DNA of 64,000 bases from Paenibacillus durus (GCF_000756615.1 NZ_CP009288.1:1240001-1304000); one strand, 5' to 3'; shown: positions 25,673-35,057, numbered from the stretch's first letter. Made by a program: numbers and translations. Notes: a model not told the origin generated them from the letters alone.

Positions 25673-25981
25673 ACGGGCAGAAGCTTAGGCCCCGAGCTTT
25701 TAGTCCCGGGCTTCCGGTGGTCTTGGGCCATCGCTTTCGGCGGCGAGCGAGGCTTCCAGCACTTCGTACATGATTTCGGTCCTTCGCCGGATGGCAGTTG
25801 GGACGAGTATTATATCAATTTACAGGCAGCCGATAAAGGAATGGAGAGAGACGGGACTTTTGGCGGAAGGAACCGTCTTTGGGCAGAAGCGGCTCATAAT
25901 CTCGCGGCGATATTCGAAGAAGACCCAAATCAGCCAAAAAGCCAGCGTCCGGAAACAGGCCCATCAAGCTTCCTAAATTGA
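25673..25981 (+). pseudogene. Unrecognised coding-like remnant
   Basis: A 102-codon open frame ending at TGA 25981 without a suitable start codon. The peptide contains FGGERGFQHFVHDFGPSPDG, then SWDEYYINLQAADKG and GRNRLWAEAAHNLAAIFEED; its composition looks like real protein, but I do not recognise it. Best read as the 3' end of a gene whose 5' part was lost. Confidence 0.45.
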
Positions 25982-26288
25982 ATTTAATCATATGCCCGAG
26001 CAAATATTCGGTTAACAGCTCCTTATGCAAGTGTTGGAGACGCCATGGAACTTTAGCTTACATAAAATTCAATCTTTATTTCCAAATTATCCCCCTATAC
26101 CCCATTTTTGATTGAATTAAACAGGCAAAAATAAAAAAAATATCCTTAATTTTTAAGCATGTAACCGTTATCAGGTAGAAAGGTAACTTGTTATTGTCAT
26201 CTTTCTTTTGTATGATGCATTTAACACAGCGGTTTAAAGGCAGGTAAAAACTCGCATTTTCCACAAATTTGGAGAATTGGGTGGTGGG
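25982..26288. other. AT-rich leader of the two-component operon
   Basis: 307 nt, clearly AT-rich, between the remnant above and the histidine kinase gene. It must hold the promoter of the two-component pair, but no confident -35/-10 pair, terminator or riboswitch was identified. Confidence 0.4.
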
Positions 26289-27935
26289 ATGAATATCAGG
26301 TTATCTGCGGAAGATCGTATGATTACATTTTTCAGGTACTTATCACTATTCCTTACTTCGCTGATGTTCTTGGTAACGCGCACGGGTCCTGCCCTCGTTT
26401 ATAAAATTTTGATCATCTTGGCGCTGGGCCTGCTGGCTCATGTATTTACCGCCTCTTATCGGAGTTTTCGGCACAGGCCGCATGTCGTTATGGCGTTGGT
26501 TAGCATTGAGATGCTGCTGATTCTTCTGCTGACCATAGGTACTGGCGGATACAACAACCCGTTCAAGCTGTATTCGCTTAATCCTATTTTGATTGCGGCG
26601 GGTTCCCTGTCTTATTATTTTTGTTGGAGCCTGCTGGCCAGCTATTTTGCCTTTTGTCTTGGATTTTGCTATTTTTTTTATAAATCGGCGGGCAACACAT
26701 TTGCCGCTATTCTGCTGGAGAACGGAAATCTGTTCCTGGCCCTTGCGCTTACGGCGACCTTCATGCAGCTGCTTTCGAAGCTCAGACGGCAGCGGGAGGC
26801 GGCCGAGGCGCGCACGGACGAAATGCTTGAGCATATCAAATCGCTGTATCACATCGTGGAAACCTCAAGCGAGCATGATTTTATGAATATCGGCCAGGTG
26901 ATTACCGACTATACCCTCAAGCTGACGAAGCTGAACAAAGCGCTGTTCTGGTTCGCAGGAAGCAGCGGGGGGCCGTCGCTTGTAAGCCGCCAGACCGGAT
27001 GGCTGCCCGAGGAGGAAGAAATTCTATTCGGGGAGCTCAAGAAATATGAGCCTGAATGGCGGCGTCAGAAGGAGCCGATATTCAGGAACATTCCCGGTTT
27101 CGGGGACATGCTGCTGATGCCGGTTCGGATGAGCACCCGGTTTGTGGGCGTCATCGGGGTAAAGCTTGAAGCGCATGAGGGACTGGAGGGCCGGAAATGG
27201 TACATCCAGCAGCTGATGTTTCTGGCGGAGCTCAGTGCGATTACGCTGGAACGCCATGAGCTGAGCGTCACCGAGAACCGCCTCATTGTAACCAATGAGC
27301 AGAACCGGATTGCCGACGAAATGCATGACAGCGTCTCGCAGAGCTTGTTCGGCATCGTGTATGCGGCTCATTCCCTCAAGCAGGCCTGCCGAAAAATGAC
27401 GCCCTCCCAGCTGGAGGAGCAGATTGAGCTGATCCATGATTCGGCGACCAAGGCAGCGAAAGAACTGAGGATTACCATTTACAGTTTAAGTTCCAAGAAA
27501 AGCGGCGGTCCGACCTGGCTCGGTATGGTAAGATCGCATCTGAAAAGTTTGTCGAGATTGAATGATGTCGAGATTGATTTCAAAGTGAAAGGCGACGACT
27601 TTAGCCTGCCCTACCCTTATCACAAAGCGCTGTTCCGGATAATATCCGAAGCGACCGGCAATGCCATACGTCACGGCGGCGCCGGCAATATTGAGGTTGA
27701 ACTGACCTTGAAGCCAAGATGGATCGGACTGGCAATCCGCGACGATGGCGTCGGCTTCGACACCGATCTGCTGTGGACCCGTTCGGAGGAGGGCACAAGC
27801 GGACTAGGAATGAAGAATATGCAGCATTTAGCAAGTTCGCTTGGCGGTGATTTCCAGTTGTCCAGCAACGAAAATGCAGGTACCCAGATTCTAATTTCAA
27901 TTCCGGTAGGCGTGGTTGAATTAAAGAACGCATAA
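26289..27935 (+). CDS. NarL-type sensor histidine kinase
   Basis: 548 residues. Five to six transmembrane helices (about 15-160) form the sensor, followed by a coiled coil and a GAF-like domain (about 195-325). The kinase core is HisKA_3: NRIADEMHDSVSQSLFG carries the phospho-acceptor His346, and the HATPase has EATGNAIRHGGAGN, DDGVGFD and GTSGLGMKNM. ATG 26289 is assigned although its GGTGGTGGG site is close; TTG at 26277 is an alternative. It lies 24 nt before its response regulator and just upstream of the EPS operon, which it may control (inference). Confidence 0.92.
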   Translation: MNIRLSAEDRMITFFRYLSLFLTSLMFLVTRTGPALVYKILIILALGLLAHVFTASYRSFRHRPHVVMALVSIEMLLILLLTIGTGGYNNPFKLYSLNPILIAAGSLSYYFCWSLLASYFAFCLGFCYFFYKSAGNTFAAILLENGNLFLALALTATFMQLLSKLRRQREAAEARTDEMLEHIKSLYHIVETSSEHDFMNIGQVITDYTLKLTKLNKALFWFAGSSGGPSLVSRQTGWLPEEEEILFGELKKYEPEWRRQKEPIFRNIPGFGDMLLMPVRMSTRFVGVIGVKLEAHEGLEGRKWYIQQLMFLAELSAITLERHELSVTENRLIVTNEQNRIADEMHDSVSQSLFGIVYAAHSLKQACRKMTPSQLEEQIELIHDSATKAAKELRITIYSLSSKKSGGPTWLGMVRSHLKSLSRLNDVEIDFKVKGDDFSLPYPYHKALFRIISEATGNAIRHGGAGNIEVELTLKPRWIGLAIRDDGVGFDTDLLWTRSEEGTSGLGMKNMQHLASSLGGDFQLSSNENAGTQILISIPVGVVELKNA

Positions 27936-27959
27936 AGAATGATAGGAGGTCTTTGCATT

Positions 27960-28595
27960 ATGGAAATCGTCATTGTGGATGATCACCCCCTCGTTAGAAG
28001 AGGGCTGGCAGCCGTTATTTCCATGCAGCCTAATTTGAAATTTGCGGGCGAAGCAACGAACGGCGAAGAGGCTCTGCGCGTCTTTGAAGAAGTGCGCCCT
28101 GATTTGGTGCTTATCGATTTGAAGCTTGCCGACGAGTCGGGGATTGATGTGATCAAGGCTGCGCGCAGACGCGGCATCGAAAGCAAGTTCATCCTGTTGA
28201 CATCGTCGGCGAGCCGGGAAGATTTCCTGAAGGCGGAGGAAGTGCTGGTCGACGGCTATGTATTGAAAGAAGCGCTCCCTGAGGAACTGCTGTTTGCCAT
28301 TCAACTGGTCTATAAGGGCAGGAAGTATTACGATCCCGGCCTGATGGAAGACAAGATGAGAATGAGCGGCAAGGGTCCGACGGATGAATTGACGCCTAAA
28401 GAACGGGAAGTGCTGATCGAGCTGGGGCAGGGCGCCTGCAACCGGGAAATTGCTTCCCGGCTCTTCATCAGCGAGTTCACGGTCAAGAAGCATGTCAGTC
28501 AAATTTTGGCCAAGCTTCAGGTTGCGGACCGCACTCAGGCCGCGCTTTATGCGAACGCGGTCGGATTAACCAAATACGAGATGTCTGTCGAATAA
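27960..28595 (+). CDS. NarL/FixJ family response regulator
   Basis: 211 residues: receiver domain with acidic pocket VDDHP and phospho-acceptor Asp53 (VLIDLKLAD), followed by a LuxR-type helix-turn-helix (ELTPKEREVLIELGQG to ADRTQAALYA). ATG 27960 has AGGAGG 8 nt upstream, so upstream in-frame codons are not used. Partner of the kinase immediately before it. The operon ends at a strong terminator, and the EPS operon starts 280 nt later. Confidence 0.95.
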   Translation: MEIVIVDDHPLVRRGLAAVISMQPNLKFAGEATNGEEALRVFEEVRPDLVLIDLKLADESGIDVIKAARRRGIESKFILLTSSASREDFLKAEEVLVDGYVLKEALPEELLFAIQLVYKGRKYYDPGLMEDKMRMSGKGPTDELTPKEREVLIELGQGACNREIASRLFISEFTVKKHVSQILAKLQVADRTQAALYANAVGLTKYEMSVE

Positions 28596-28624
28596 TCGGC
28601 AGGCGAAGAAAATTCCATATTTAC

Positions 28625-28654
28625 AAGCACGGACAACTTGTCCGTGCTTTTTTT
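28625..28654 (+). terminator. Terminator of the two-component operon
   Basis: AGCACGGACAA/TTGTCCGTGCT hairpin followed by TTTTTTT. Confidence 0.95.
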
Positions 28655-28703
28655 ATTTTTCGGCAAATTTCGGCAGCTGCGTATCAGCACAGCTTCATGC
28701 CTT

Positions 28704-28723
28704 ATGGTACTAAAGTATACCAT
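28704..28723. promoter_or_regulatory. Inverted repeat upstream of the EPS operon
   Basis: ATGGTA-N8-TACCAT, arms perfect. It lies 150 nt before the first EPS gene in a gap of 280 nt that otherwise shows only AT-rich DNA. Candidate operator for the adjacent NarL-type regulator (inference). Confidence 0.45.
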
Positions 28724-28875
28724 GAATTGGCCTAAAGTGGAAATTTTCTTTATTCAAAAGTGAAAACGAAAGTAATGGCAGGGACCATGCCCCGAAAAAT
28801 GTGGATTGTTAGAATTAAAGCAAGTTACCTGAAACTTTCAGAAGTCTTTCAAAATCCAACGGAAGGAGGCTCGCT

Positions 28876-29616
28876 GTGGAAAAGACGATTCTGGATTACC
28901 TGAATCTGATCAAAAAAAGGTTATGGCTCATCGTGCTGTTCGTGCTGATCTCCTGCAGCACCACCTATTATGTCAGCAAGAATTACGTCGTTCCCGTCTA
29001 TTCCGCATCTGCGCAGCTGCTGGTGAACAACGCCGCTGACCTGCCGGAAGGCAATAACCTGAACAATCTGAATTTCAGTCTCAATTTGATCGGAAGTTAC
29101 AAGGAAATCATTAAATCGCCGGCCATTATGGACCGTGTCGCCGCCGCACATCCGGAATTCGGGCTTACGGGAGACGCACTCAGCTCCAAAGTAGCCATCA
29201 GATCCTCGGAGGGAAGCCAGATCATCAATCTTAGTGTGGAAGATAGAAGCTACGCGAAGGCAGCCGGCATCGCCAATGCCGTATCGCAGACGTTCATTCG
29301 CACCCTGCCGGAACTGATGAATATGGACAATGTCAACTTCCTCACTCCTGCGGACCCGAAAGATGTTCCGGGACCGGTAAACGCCGGATTTACGATGAAT
29401 CTGATCATCAGCTTTGTCGTATCGCTGATGGCGGCTCTGGGTATTATCCTGCTGATGGAGACGGTGAACGGCTCCCTTCGCTCCGAGAAGGAGGCGCTGC
29501 ACGAGTTTGGTCTTCCGGTCATCGGAACCATTCCGGTCATCCGCAAACGCGACCTCGGCAAGGATGGAGACAACAAAGCAAGAGTAGGGGAGGGAGCGTA
29601 TGCTGCGATTAAGTAA
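28876..29616 (+). CDS. Polysaccharide chain-length regulator / BY-kinase activator (YveK/CapA type)
   Basis: Membrane protein of the Wzz superfamily, 246 residues: TM1 near 17-35, an extracytoplasmic domain, and TM2 near 175-195 preceded by a Pro-rich motif (DPKDVPGPVN). The short cytoplasmic C-terminus would activate the partner ATPase. In Bacilli such proteins determine polymer length and export. The GTG at 28876 follows GGAAGGAGG. First gene of the EPS operon, overlapping the next gene by 17 nt. Confidence 0.93.
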   Translation: MEKTILDYLNLIKKRLWLIVLFVLISCSTTYYVSKNYVVPVYSASAQLLVNNAADLPEGNNLNNLNFSLNLIGSYKEIIKSPAIMDRVAAAHPEFGLTGDALSSKVAIRSSEGSQIINLSVEDRSYAKAAGIANAVSQTFIRTLPELMNMDNVNFLTPADPKDVPGPVNAGFTMNLIISFVVSLMAALGIILLMETVNGSLRSEKEALHEFGLPVIGTIPVIRKRDLGKDGDNKARVGEGAYAAIK

Positions 29617-30238
29617 CAGCCTCATCGCCGAACGAAATCCACAGTCGCATGTGTCTGAATCATTTCGTTCGCTTCGCACCTACATCCGTCAGCTCGGGCT
29701 GCTGCAGGGCGGAGGCAAATCACTGCTCTTCACATCCGGCGGTGCGGGAGAGGGAAAGACAACCGTTCTGGCCAATCTCGCCGTATCCTTTGTGCAGGAC
29801 GGAAAAAAGGTCGCCGTGGTGGATTGCAACTTGCGCAGCCCTGGCCTTCATACGGTGTTCGGAGTGGAGAATGCCGAAGGGCTTGCTGACTGTCTGAGTG
29901 GCCAGAAGGAGGCGGGCAAGATCGGCGTGTACGGCAATCTTGCCAATCTTACCATTGTAACGGCAGGAGTCTCATCCGTCAGTCCTCCCGATCTGCTGGG
30001 CAACGCCAAGATGGCGGAACTGCTGGAGGAATTGAAAGGAACCCATGATCTGGTTCTGCTGGACACGCCCCCGGCTGTAGAATACAGCGATGCCCGGGTG
30101 CTTGCGCCGCTCACGGACGGTGTTATCATCATTGCCCGTTACGGCAAGTCGAAGCGGGATTCGATCCGCAAGGTCAAGACGCTGATGGAACAATCCGGGA
30201 CCACCATTCTCGGTATTGCCATAAATCAAGTGAAGTAA
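29600..30238 (+). CDS. CpsD/CapB family BY-kinase-like ATPase
   Basis: Cytoplasmic partner of the chain-length protein, 212 residues. Walker A is SGGAGEGKTT (about 46-55) and Walker B LVLLDTPP. Two deviations: the Walker A' motif reads VVDCNLR where the family has DxDxR, so the second Asp is Asn, and the protein ends at AINQVK with no Tyr-rich C-terminal tail. It may bind ATP and control export without autophosphorylation (inference). ATG 29600 lies inside the previous gene with GGGAGGGAG upstream. Confidence 0.92.
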   Translation: MLRLSNSLIAERNPQSHVSESFRSLRTYIRQLGLLQGGGKSLLFTSGGAGEGKTTVLANLAVSFVQDGKKVAVVDCNLRSPGLHTVFGVENAEGLADCLSGQKEAGKIGVYGNLANLTIVTAGVSSVSPPDLLGNAKMAELLEELKGTHDLVLLDTPPAVEYSDARVLAPLTDGVIIIARYGKSKRDSIRKVKTLMEQSGTTILGIAINQVK

Positions 30239-30293
30239 TTTCAAAGCAATGAAGTCGGCGTAAGCCAACAAACTTTACTTTTAGGAGGCATGG

Positions 30294-31181
30294 ATGATGA
30301 AAAAAGTGAAAAAGGTAATTATTCCTGCAGCTGGACTGGGTACCCGTTTTCTTCCCGCAACTAAAGCGATGCCGAAGGAAATGCTTCCCATCATCAATAA
30401 GCCTACTATTCAGTACATTGTGGAGGAAGCGATCGCTTCTGGTATCGAGGACATTATTATCGTAACCGGTAAAGGAAAGCGGGCGATTGAAGATCATTTC
30501 GATAACGCCTTTGAGCTGGAATCGCGGCTTCTTGAGGATGGCAAGCTCGAACTGCTGCAGGAGGTACAGCGTTCTTCCAAGGTGGAAATTCACTATATCC
30601 GGCAAAAAGAACCCAAAGGACTGGGACATGCAGTCTGGTGCGCCAGACGGTTCATCGGCGACGAGCCGTTCGGCGTAATGCTCGGGGACGATATTGTAGC
30701 CGGAAAGACGCCATGCCTCAAACAGCTGATCGACCAGTATGAGGAAACGCAGAACTCGGTTATCGGCGTGCAGGAAATTCCCGACGAATTCACCAACCGG
30801 TACGGCATTATCGAGCCGGATTTGCAGGACGGCCGCCTGTACCGCGTCCATAACTTCGTCGAGAAGCCGAAGCTTGGCACCGCCCCCTCCAATCTGGCGA
30901 TTATGGGCCGCTATGTGTTCACGCCGAAGATCTTTAAATATCTCGATCTGCAGGAAAAGGGCGCCGGAGGCGAAATCCAGCTGACCGACGCGATCCAGAA
31001 GCTGAATCAAAGCGAGCGGGTCTATGCCTACAATTTCGATGGAACGAGATACGATGTCGGAGAACGGCTCGGTTACATTTTGACGACGCTGGAGTTCGCT
31101 TTGGAGAACAAGGATTTGCGCTACCCTCTCATGGATGCCATGGCGGCATGGCTCAGCAAGGCGGAACAAGCCACCAGTTAA
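30294..31181 (+). CDS. galU: UTP-glucose-1-phosphate uridylyltransferase
   Basis: Makes UDP-glucose from glucose-1-phosphate and UTP for the EPS pathway; UDP-glucose is also the substrate of the downstream dehydrogenase. 295 residues. The nucleotidyltransferase motif is AAGLGTRFLPATKAMPKEML, followed by IVTGKGKRAIEDHFD, GLGHAVWCA and the metal-binding GDDIV; NFVEKP is present. Two adjacent ATGs (30294, 30297) follow AGGAGG; either could serve. Confidence 0.96.
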   Translation: MMKKVKKVIIPAAGLGTRFLPATKAMPKEMLPIINKPTIQYIVEEAIASGIEDIIIVTGKGKRAIEDHFDNAFELESRLLEDGKLELLQEVQRSSKVEIHYIRQKEPKGLGHAVWCARRFIGDEPFGVMLGDDIVAGKTPCLKQLIDQYEETQNSVIGVQEIPDEFTNRYGIIEPDLQDGRLYRVHNFVEKPKLGTAPSNLAIMGRYVFTPKIFKYLDLQEKGAGGEIQLTDAIQKLNQSERVYAYNFDGTRYDVGERLGYILTTLEFALENKDLRYPLMDAMAAWLSKAEQATS

Positions 31182-31241
31182 CGGATTGAAACGATATACC
31201 TATATTACGGGCTAATCTTTACAAGGAGGATTGAGAGGGAA

Positions 31242-31931
31242 ATGAGCATGCCAAAAATGCCGGATGACGCTAAGCCCATTCTGTCAAATCTTTACGTGCT
31301 GCATGCCGAACAAGCGCAGGAAGCCAATTCCTACCTGGTAGTGAAGCGGGTAATCGACATTCTTTTTTCCGCTCTGTGTCTAGTCCTGCTGCTGCCCCTG
31401 TTTGCCGTAATCGCCGTACTGATCAAACTGGATGACCCGAAAGGGAAAGTGTTCTTCCGCCAGACCCGTGTCGGCAAGGACGAGAAGCCGTTTGAGATGT
31501 ACAAGTTCAGGTCCATGATCTCGAATGCCGAGGAGCTGAAGAAGAATCTCATGGCTTACAACGAGGTCAGCGGGGCGATGTTCAAGATGAAGAACGATCC
31601 CCGCATTACAAAGATAGGGAAGTTTCTGCGCAAGACAAGCATTGACGAGCTTCCCCAACTCTGGAATGTGCTGGTCGGCAATATGAGCCTGGTCGGTCCC
31701 CGGCCGCCTCTTCCCGATGAAGTGGCGCAGTACTCGGAGTACGACAAGCAGCGGCTGACTGTAACGCCGGGCTGCACGGGCTATTGGCAGGTTCACGCGC
31801 GCAACAGCGTCGGTTTTGAGGAAATGGTTCAACTGGATCTCACGTATATCCGCATGCGGAGCACAGTGCTTGACTTGAAGATTATCTTAAAGACGGGACT
31901 CATGCTTCTGGGATCGAAAAATGCTTATTAA
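31242..31931 (+). CDS. Priming phosphoglycosyltransferase (bacterial sugar transferase)
   Basis: Transfers a sugar-1-phosphate from a UDP-sugar to undecaprenyl phosphate, the first committed step of repeat-unit assembly. 229 residues, the short monotopic form: one re-entrant membrane helix (about 35-58), then FRQTRVGKDEKPFEMYKFRS, RKTSIDELPQLWNVL and GNMSLVGPRPP, which are the family signatures. The donor sugar cannot be told, but UDP-glucose or UDP-galactose is usual. ATG at 31242 follows GAGAGGGA. Confidence 0.95.
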   Translation: MSMPKMPDDAKPILSNLYVLHAEQAQEANSYLVVKRVIDILFSALCLVLLLPLFAVIAVLIKLDDPKGKVFFRQTRVGKDEKPFEMYKFRSMISNAEELKKNLMAYNEVSGAMFKMKNDPRITKIGKFLRKTSIDELPQLWNVLVGNMSLVGPRPPLPDEVAQYSEYDKQRLTVTPGCTGYWQVHARNSVGFEEMVQLDLTYIRMRSTVLDLKIILKTGLMLLGSKNAY

Positions 31932-31953
31932 TTCAGAAATTAGGTGAATGCCC

Positions 31954-32898
31954 ATGTTTGAGCACGGAAACGTACCCCGGCTGTCTATCATCATTTGCAC
32001 CTACAATCGGGCCGGGCTGTTATCCAAAACGCTGGATTCCCTGCTCAGGCTCGAAATGCTGGACGAGGCGGAGGTCATTGTGGTTGATAACCGGTCGACC
32101 GATGATACGGCGGCCGTCGTGAAACGGTTCGTGGATCAATACGAAAATATGATCCATATGAAGTATCTTCTAGAGCCGGTCCAGGGACTGTCGGCCGCCC
32201 GCAATGCGGGCATTCTGGCAGCCAAATCGCCGCTCATAGCGTTTCTCGATGACGATGCGCTGCCTGTCCGCACATGGATTTCGACGATTGTAAACACCTT
32301 GGAAAGCAGGCCGCGCGTGATGGCCATGGGCGGCAAGGTTGCTCCTATTTTTGAAACCGGCAGGCCGAACTGGCTGATTAAGCCGTTCGAGTTCCCTTAT
32401 ACGATCATGGATCTGGGCAACCGGATCAAGGAGTACCCGGGCAAGTTCCACCCCTGCGGCGCCAACATGGCGATGAGGCGCGAAGTCTTTAACGTCAGCC
32501 TGTTTCCGCTGGAGCTTGGACGCAAGGGAGACTCGCTTTTGTCCGGCGAGGAAACCTGGCTGTTCGGAAAGATTCGGAAAGAAGGGCAATCCGTTCTTTA
32601 TCACCCGCAGATGGCTGTGGACCACTTCGTTCCGGCAAGCCGTTTGACCGAGGCCTGGATCATGAAAAGATACTACAGTCAAGGTTTGTCCAATGCGCTT
32701 GGAAGCAGCGGCCAACTGGGCAGTCTGCCCCTTTGGGGCAAGACAGCGGCTAAAGTTCTGTATATTGCCGCCGACTCCGTATTTGCCGCGATATCCGGGA
32801 ACGAAGGAAGAAAGCTGCTGAACAAATGCAGGCTGGAGAGCGTCCGCGGAACGCTTCACATGCTGCGGAATCGAAATCGGGAATCGGCGACGGGGTGA
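31954..32898 (+). CDS. Family 2 glycosyltransferase
   Basis: Inverting GT-A enzyme, 314 residues. It starts with SIIICTYNRAGLL, the nucleotide-binding Asp follows in VDNRSTDDT, and the metal-binding motif is FLDDDALP (about 95-102). A GEETWLF segment contains the probable base region. ATG 31954 is preferred over 31948 since AGGTG lies 7 nt upstream. It follows the priming transferase by 22 nt and overlaps nothing; donor and acceptor unknown. Confidence 0.93.
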   Translation: MFEHGNVPRLSIIICTYNRAGLLSKTLDSLLRLEMLDEAEVIVVDNRSTDDTAAVVKRFVDQYENMIHMKYLLEPVQGLSAARNAGILAAKSPLIAFLDDDALPVRTWISTIVNTLESRPRVMAMGGKVAPIFETGRPNWLIKPFEFPYTIMDLGNRIKEYPGKFHPCGANMAMRREVFNVSLFPLELGRKGDSLLSGEETWLFGKIRKEGQSVLYHPQMAVDHFVPASRLTEAWIMKRYYSQGLSNALGSSGQLGSLPLWGKTAAKVLYIAADSVFAAISGNEGRKLLNKCRLESVRGTLHMLRNRNRESATG

Positions 32899-32902
32899 AT
32901 GG

Positions 32903-34252
32903 ATGATGATAAGCGGCCACCGGGCTTCCAAATTGTATGCTCTGCCGTATGGGATGCTGTTTCTCCTGTCGGCGTCGTTTCTAGGCGCGGCAGTGATATA
33001 CGAGCCGGCTATCGCGGTTGCCGCTGTCGGATTGCTCCTTCTGCTCGTCGTATCCCTGTCCAGACCGGATTACATCAGTTATTTCGTACTGCTGACGACG
33101 GCGGTATCGATCAATTTTTTGTACGATGGAAGCTTGTTCGGAATGGAAATATTGTCGCTCTACAAGCTGGCGATGCTGGCGCTGCTTGTGCCGTGCATTC
33201 TGGTTAACGGACTGCGCTTCAAGCTCAGCTTCCCGCTGTGGGCTCTGGCCGTGATGGTATTCATGACGTTCACCTTTTCTATCTGGCTGCCTCAGATGAC
33301 GTCGTCTATTGCAGTCAAGGCGTTCATCGGACTTTCGCTTCCGTTTATGTATCTCTTGATCAACTGGAAAAAAGAAGTGGCGCAGCGGCATATCTACATG
33401 ATCTGCCTTCTCCCGTCTGTGAGTCTGCTGATCGGAGCGCTGCTGCAGGCGGCCCATCTTCACCCGATGCTCAACGTGGAATTCACGGGTGCGGTGCGGG
33501 TCCAAGGGGCGAATATTCCGTCGCATCTGGCGATGCTTGCCTTTTTGGGAACAGTCGTTCCGTTCATCGAACTCAGGCGGAATCCGGGCCATGAGCGTTT
33601 CTATTACAGTATGCTGGCCGTGAATTTCGTGACTTTGATCGGTACGGGAACCCGGGGGCCGCTTCTCGCGCTGCTTCCGTTGGCGCTGTACTACTTCTAC
33701 GACATTTTTCGGCGCTATTTGAAAGGCAAGACCCGGTATTTGATTCCGCTGCTGTGCTCGGTGCTGGTGATTTCGGGCGCGGTGCTCATGCAGTGGGACA
33801 ATATCAAGAAACGTTCGTTTGAAAGGCAGACGAGTGATGGAATCGACCTGTCGGGACGTTCGGAGGCCTGGACTTACTTTTTGGAAAAAGCGTCGGGTTC
33901 CCCATTGTCGGGAAGAGGTCTTGGCGCCGTAACAGTGGCCAACGACGGCACTCTGTATAAAGGCTTTGTCGTTCCCCACAACGAATATATCCGGTTTTAC
34001 TTCGACGGGGGGTATATCGGCTCGATTCTGCTGCTGCTGTCCTTGTTGGCTGTGTTTATTCTGGTTTACAGAGCTTTGGCGCCGCCGGTAAAGCCTTATT
34101 ACCTGCTCCTTATAGCAGCATTTTTGATCTATTCGTTTTCCGATAATACGCTGTCGACGGTCCAATTTATTATTCCGTTCTGTTGGTACCTGAACTGCCT
34201 GTACCGGGCTTCGCAGCCAACCGATTCCCCACAAAAAGAAGTGATACGATGA
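32903..34252 (+). CDS. O-antigen ligase/Wzy-like polymerase (copy 1)
   Basis: Multi-spanning membrane protein with about 11-12 hydrophobic helices, 449 residues. The large extracytoplasmic loop before the last helices carries DGIDLSGRSEAW and SGRGLGAV, typical of the Wzy_C/WaaL superfamily. Likely polymerises or transfers lipid-linked repeat units. It starts 4 nt after the preceding gene and overlaps the next by 4 nt, so the genes are coupled. The window holds a second related gene at 35058. Confidence 0.88.
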   Translation: MMISGHRASKLYALPYGMLFLLSASFLGAAVIYEPAIAVAAVGLLLLLVVSLSRPDYISYFVLLTTAVSINFLYDGSLFGMEILSLYKLAMLALLVPCILVNGLRFKLSFPLWALAVMVFMTFTFSIWLPQMTSSIAVKAFIGLSLPFMYLLINWKKEVAQRHIYMICLLPSVSLLIGALLQAAHLHPMLNVEFTGAVRVQGANIPSHLAMLAFLGTVVPFIELRRNPGHERFYYSMLAVNFVTLIGTGTRGPLLALLPLALYYFYDIFRRYLKGKTRYLIPLLCSVLVISGAVLMQWDNIKKRSFERQTSDGIDLSGRSEAWTYFLEKASGSPLSGRGLGAVTVANDGTLYKGFVVPHNEYIRFYFDGGYIGSILLLLSLLAVFILVYRALAPPVKPYYLLLIAAFLIYSFSDNTLSTVQFIIPFCWYLNCLYRASQPTDSPQKEVIR

Positions 34253-35022
34253 ATCAAGTGAATATGTTCGATGTCAACTTTAACAATTATGATTTCATGG
34301 ACTTGCTGGAGTATATCGATACTACGATCCGGGAAAGGAATCATTCCTACATTCTGACCTGCAATGTGGATCATGTGATCAAGCTGCGCAAGGACAAGGA
34401 ATTCCGGACGGTCTACTCTGAAGCGGGCGCTGTAGTCGCTGACGGGATGCCTCTCATATGGGCTTCCAAGATGCTGGGCAAGCCGCTCAAGCAGAAAGTG
34501 TCCGGCGCCGACCTCTTCAGCAGATTGGGACATGCGTTCCAGCAGCGGAAATACCGGCTGTTCTTTCTCGGCTCTGCGGAGGGCGTACCGGAACGGGCGA
34601 CGAAGAACCTCAAGGCGGCGTACCCCGATATTAACATTGTCGGTTGTTATTCTCCTTCCTATGGCTTCGAGAATAACAAGGAAGAGAACGAGCGGATTAT
34701 CGGGATGCTGAATGAAACCCGGCCGGATATCGTGTTCGTCGGCGTTGGGGCTCCCAAGCAGGAGAAATGGATCTACCGCCATTATCTAACCTACCGGGCG
34801 CCGATCTCGATTGGTGTCGGAGCAACCTTCGATTTTCTGTCCGGATCGGTCAAGCGTGCGCCGGATTTCATGCAAAAAAGCGGACTGGAATGGTTCTGGC
34901 GGCTAAGCCAGGAACCGGGAAGGCTGTGGAAGCGGTATTTGGTGGACGATGCACAGTTTCTGCTCCTTCTGCTCAAGGAGATGCGCAAACGGGATAAAGC
35001 GAATGGACGGAGCCTTGAATAA
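34249..35022 (+). CDS. WecG/TagA/CpsF family glycosyltransferase (GT26)
   Basis: 257 residues. Family motifs are TCNVDHVIKLRKD, ADGMPLIWASK with the likely catalytic Asp, RLFFLGS, VGVGAPKQEKW and GVGATFDFLSG. In other bacteria these enzymes transfer N-acetylmannosamine or its uronate to lipid-linked acceptors. ATG 34249 overlaps the preceding stop (ATGA). The C-terminal helices (about 225-250) probably associate with the membrane. Confidence 0.95.
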   Translation: MNQVNMFDVNFNNYDFMDLLEYIDTTIRERNHSYILTCNVDHVIKLRKDKEFRTVYSEAGAVVADGMPLIWASKMLGKPLKQKVSGADLFSRLGHAFQQRKYRLFFLGSAEGVPERATKNLKAAYPDINIVGCYSPSYGFENNKEENERIIGMLNETRPDIVFVGVGAPKQEKWIYRHYLTYRAPISIGVGATFDFLSGSVKRAPDFMQKSGLEWFWRLSQEPGRLWKRYLVDDAQFLLLLLKEMRKRDKANGRSLE

Positions 35023-35057
35023 AGGCGTATACCCAAGGAATGGAGGTGTGTGAAACG

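Noticed and set aside
28656..28875. Riboswitch or attenuator in the EPS leader
   Set aside because: No conserved motif or terminator was found between the two-component terminator and the first EPS gene; only the short inverted repeat stands out.
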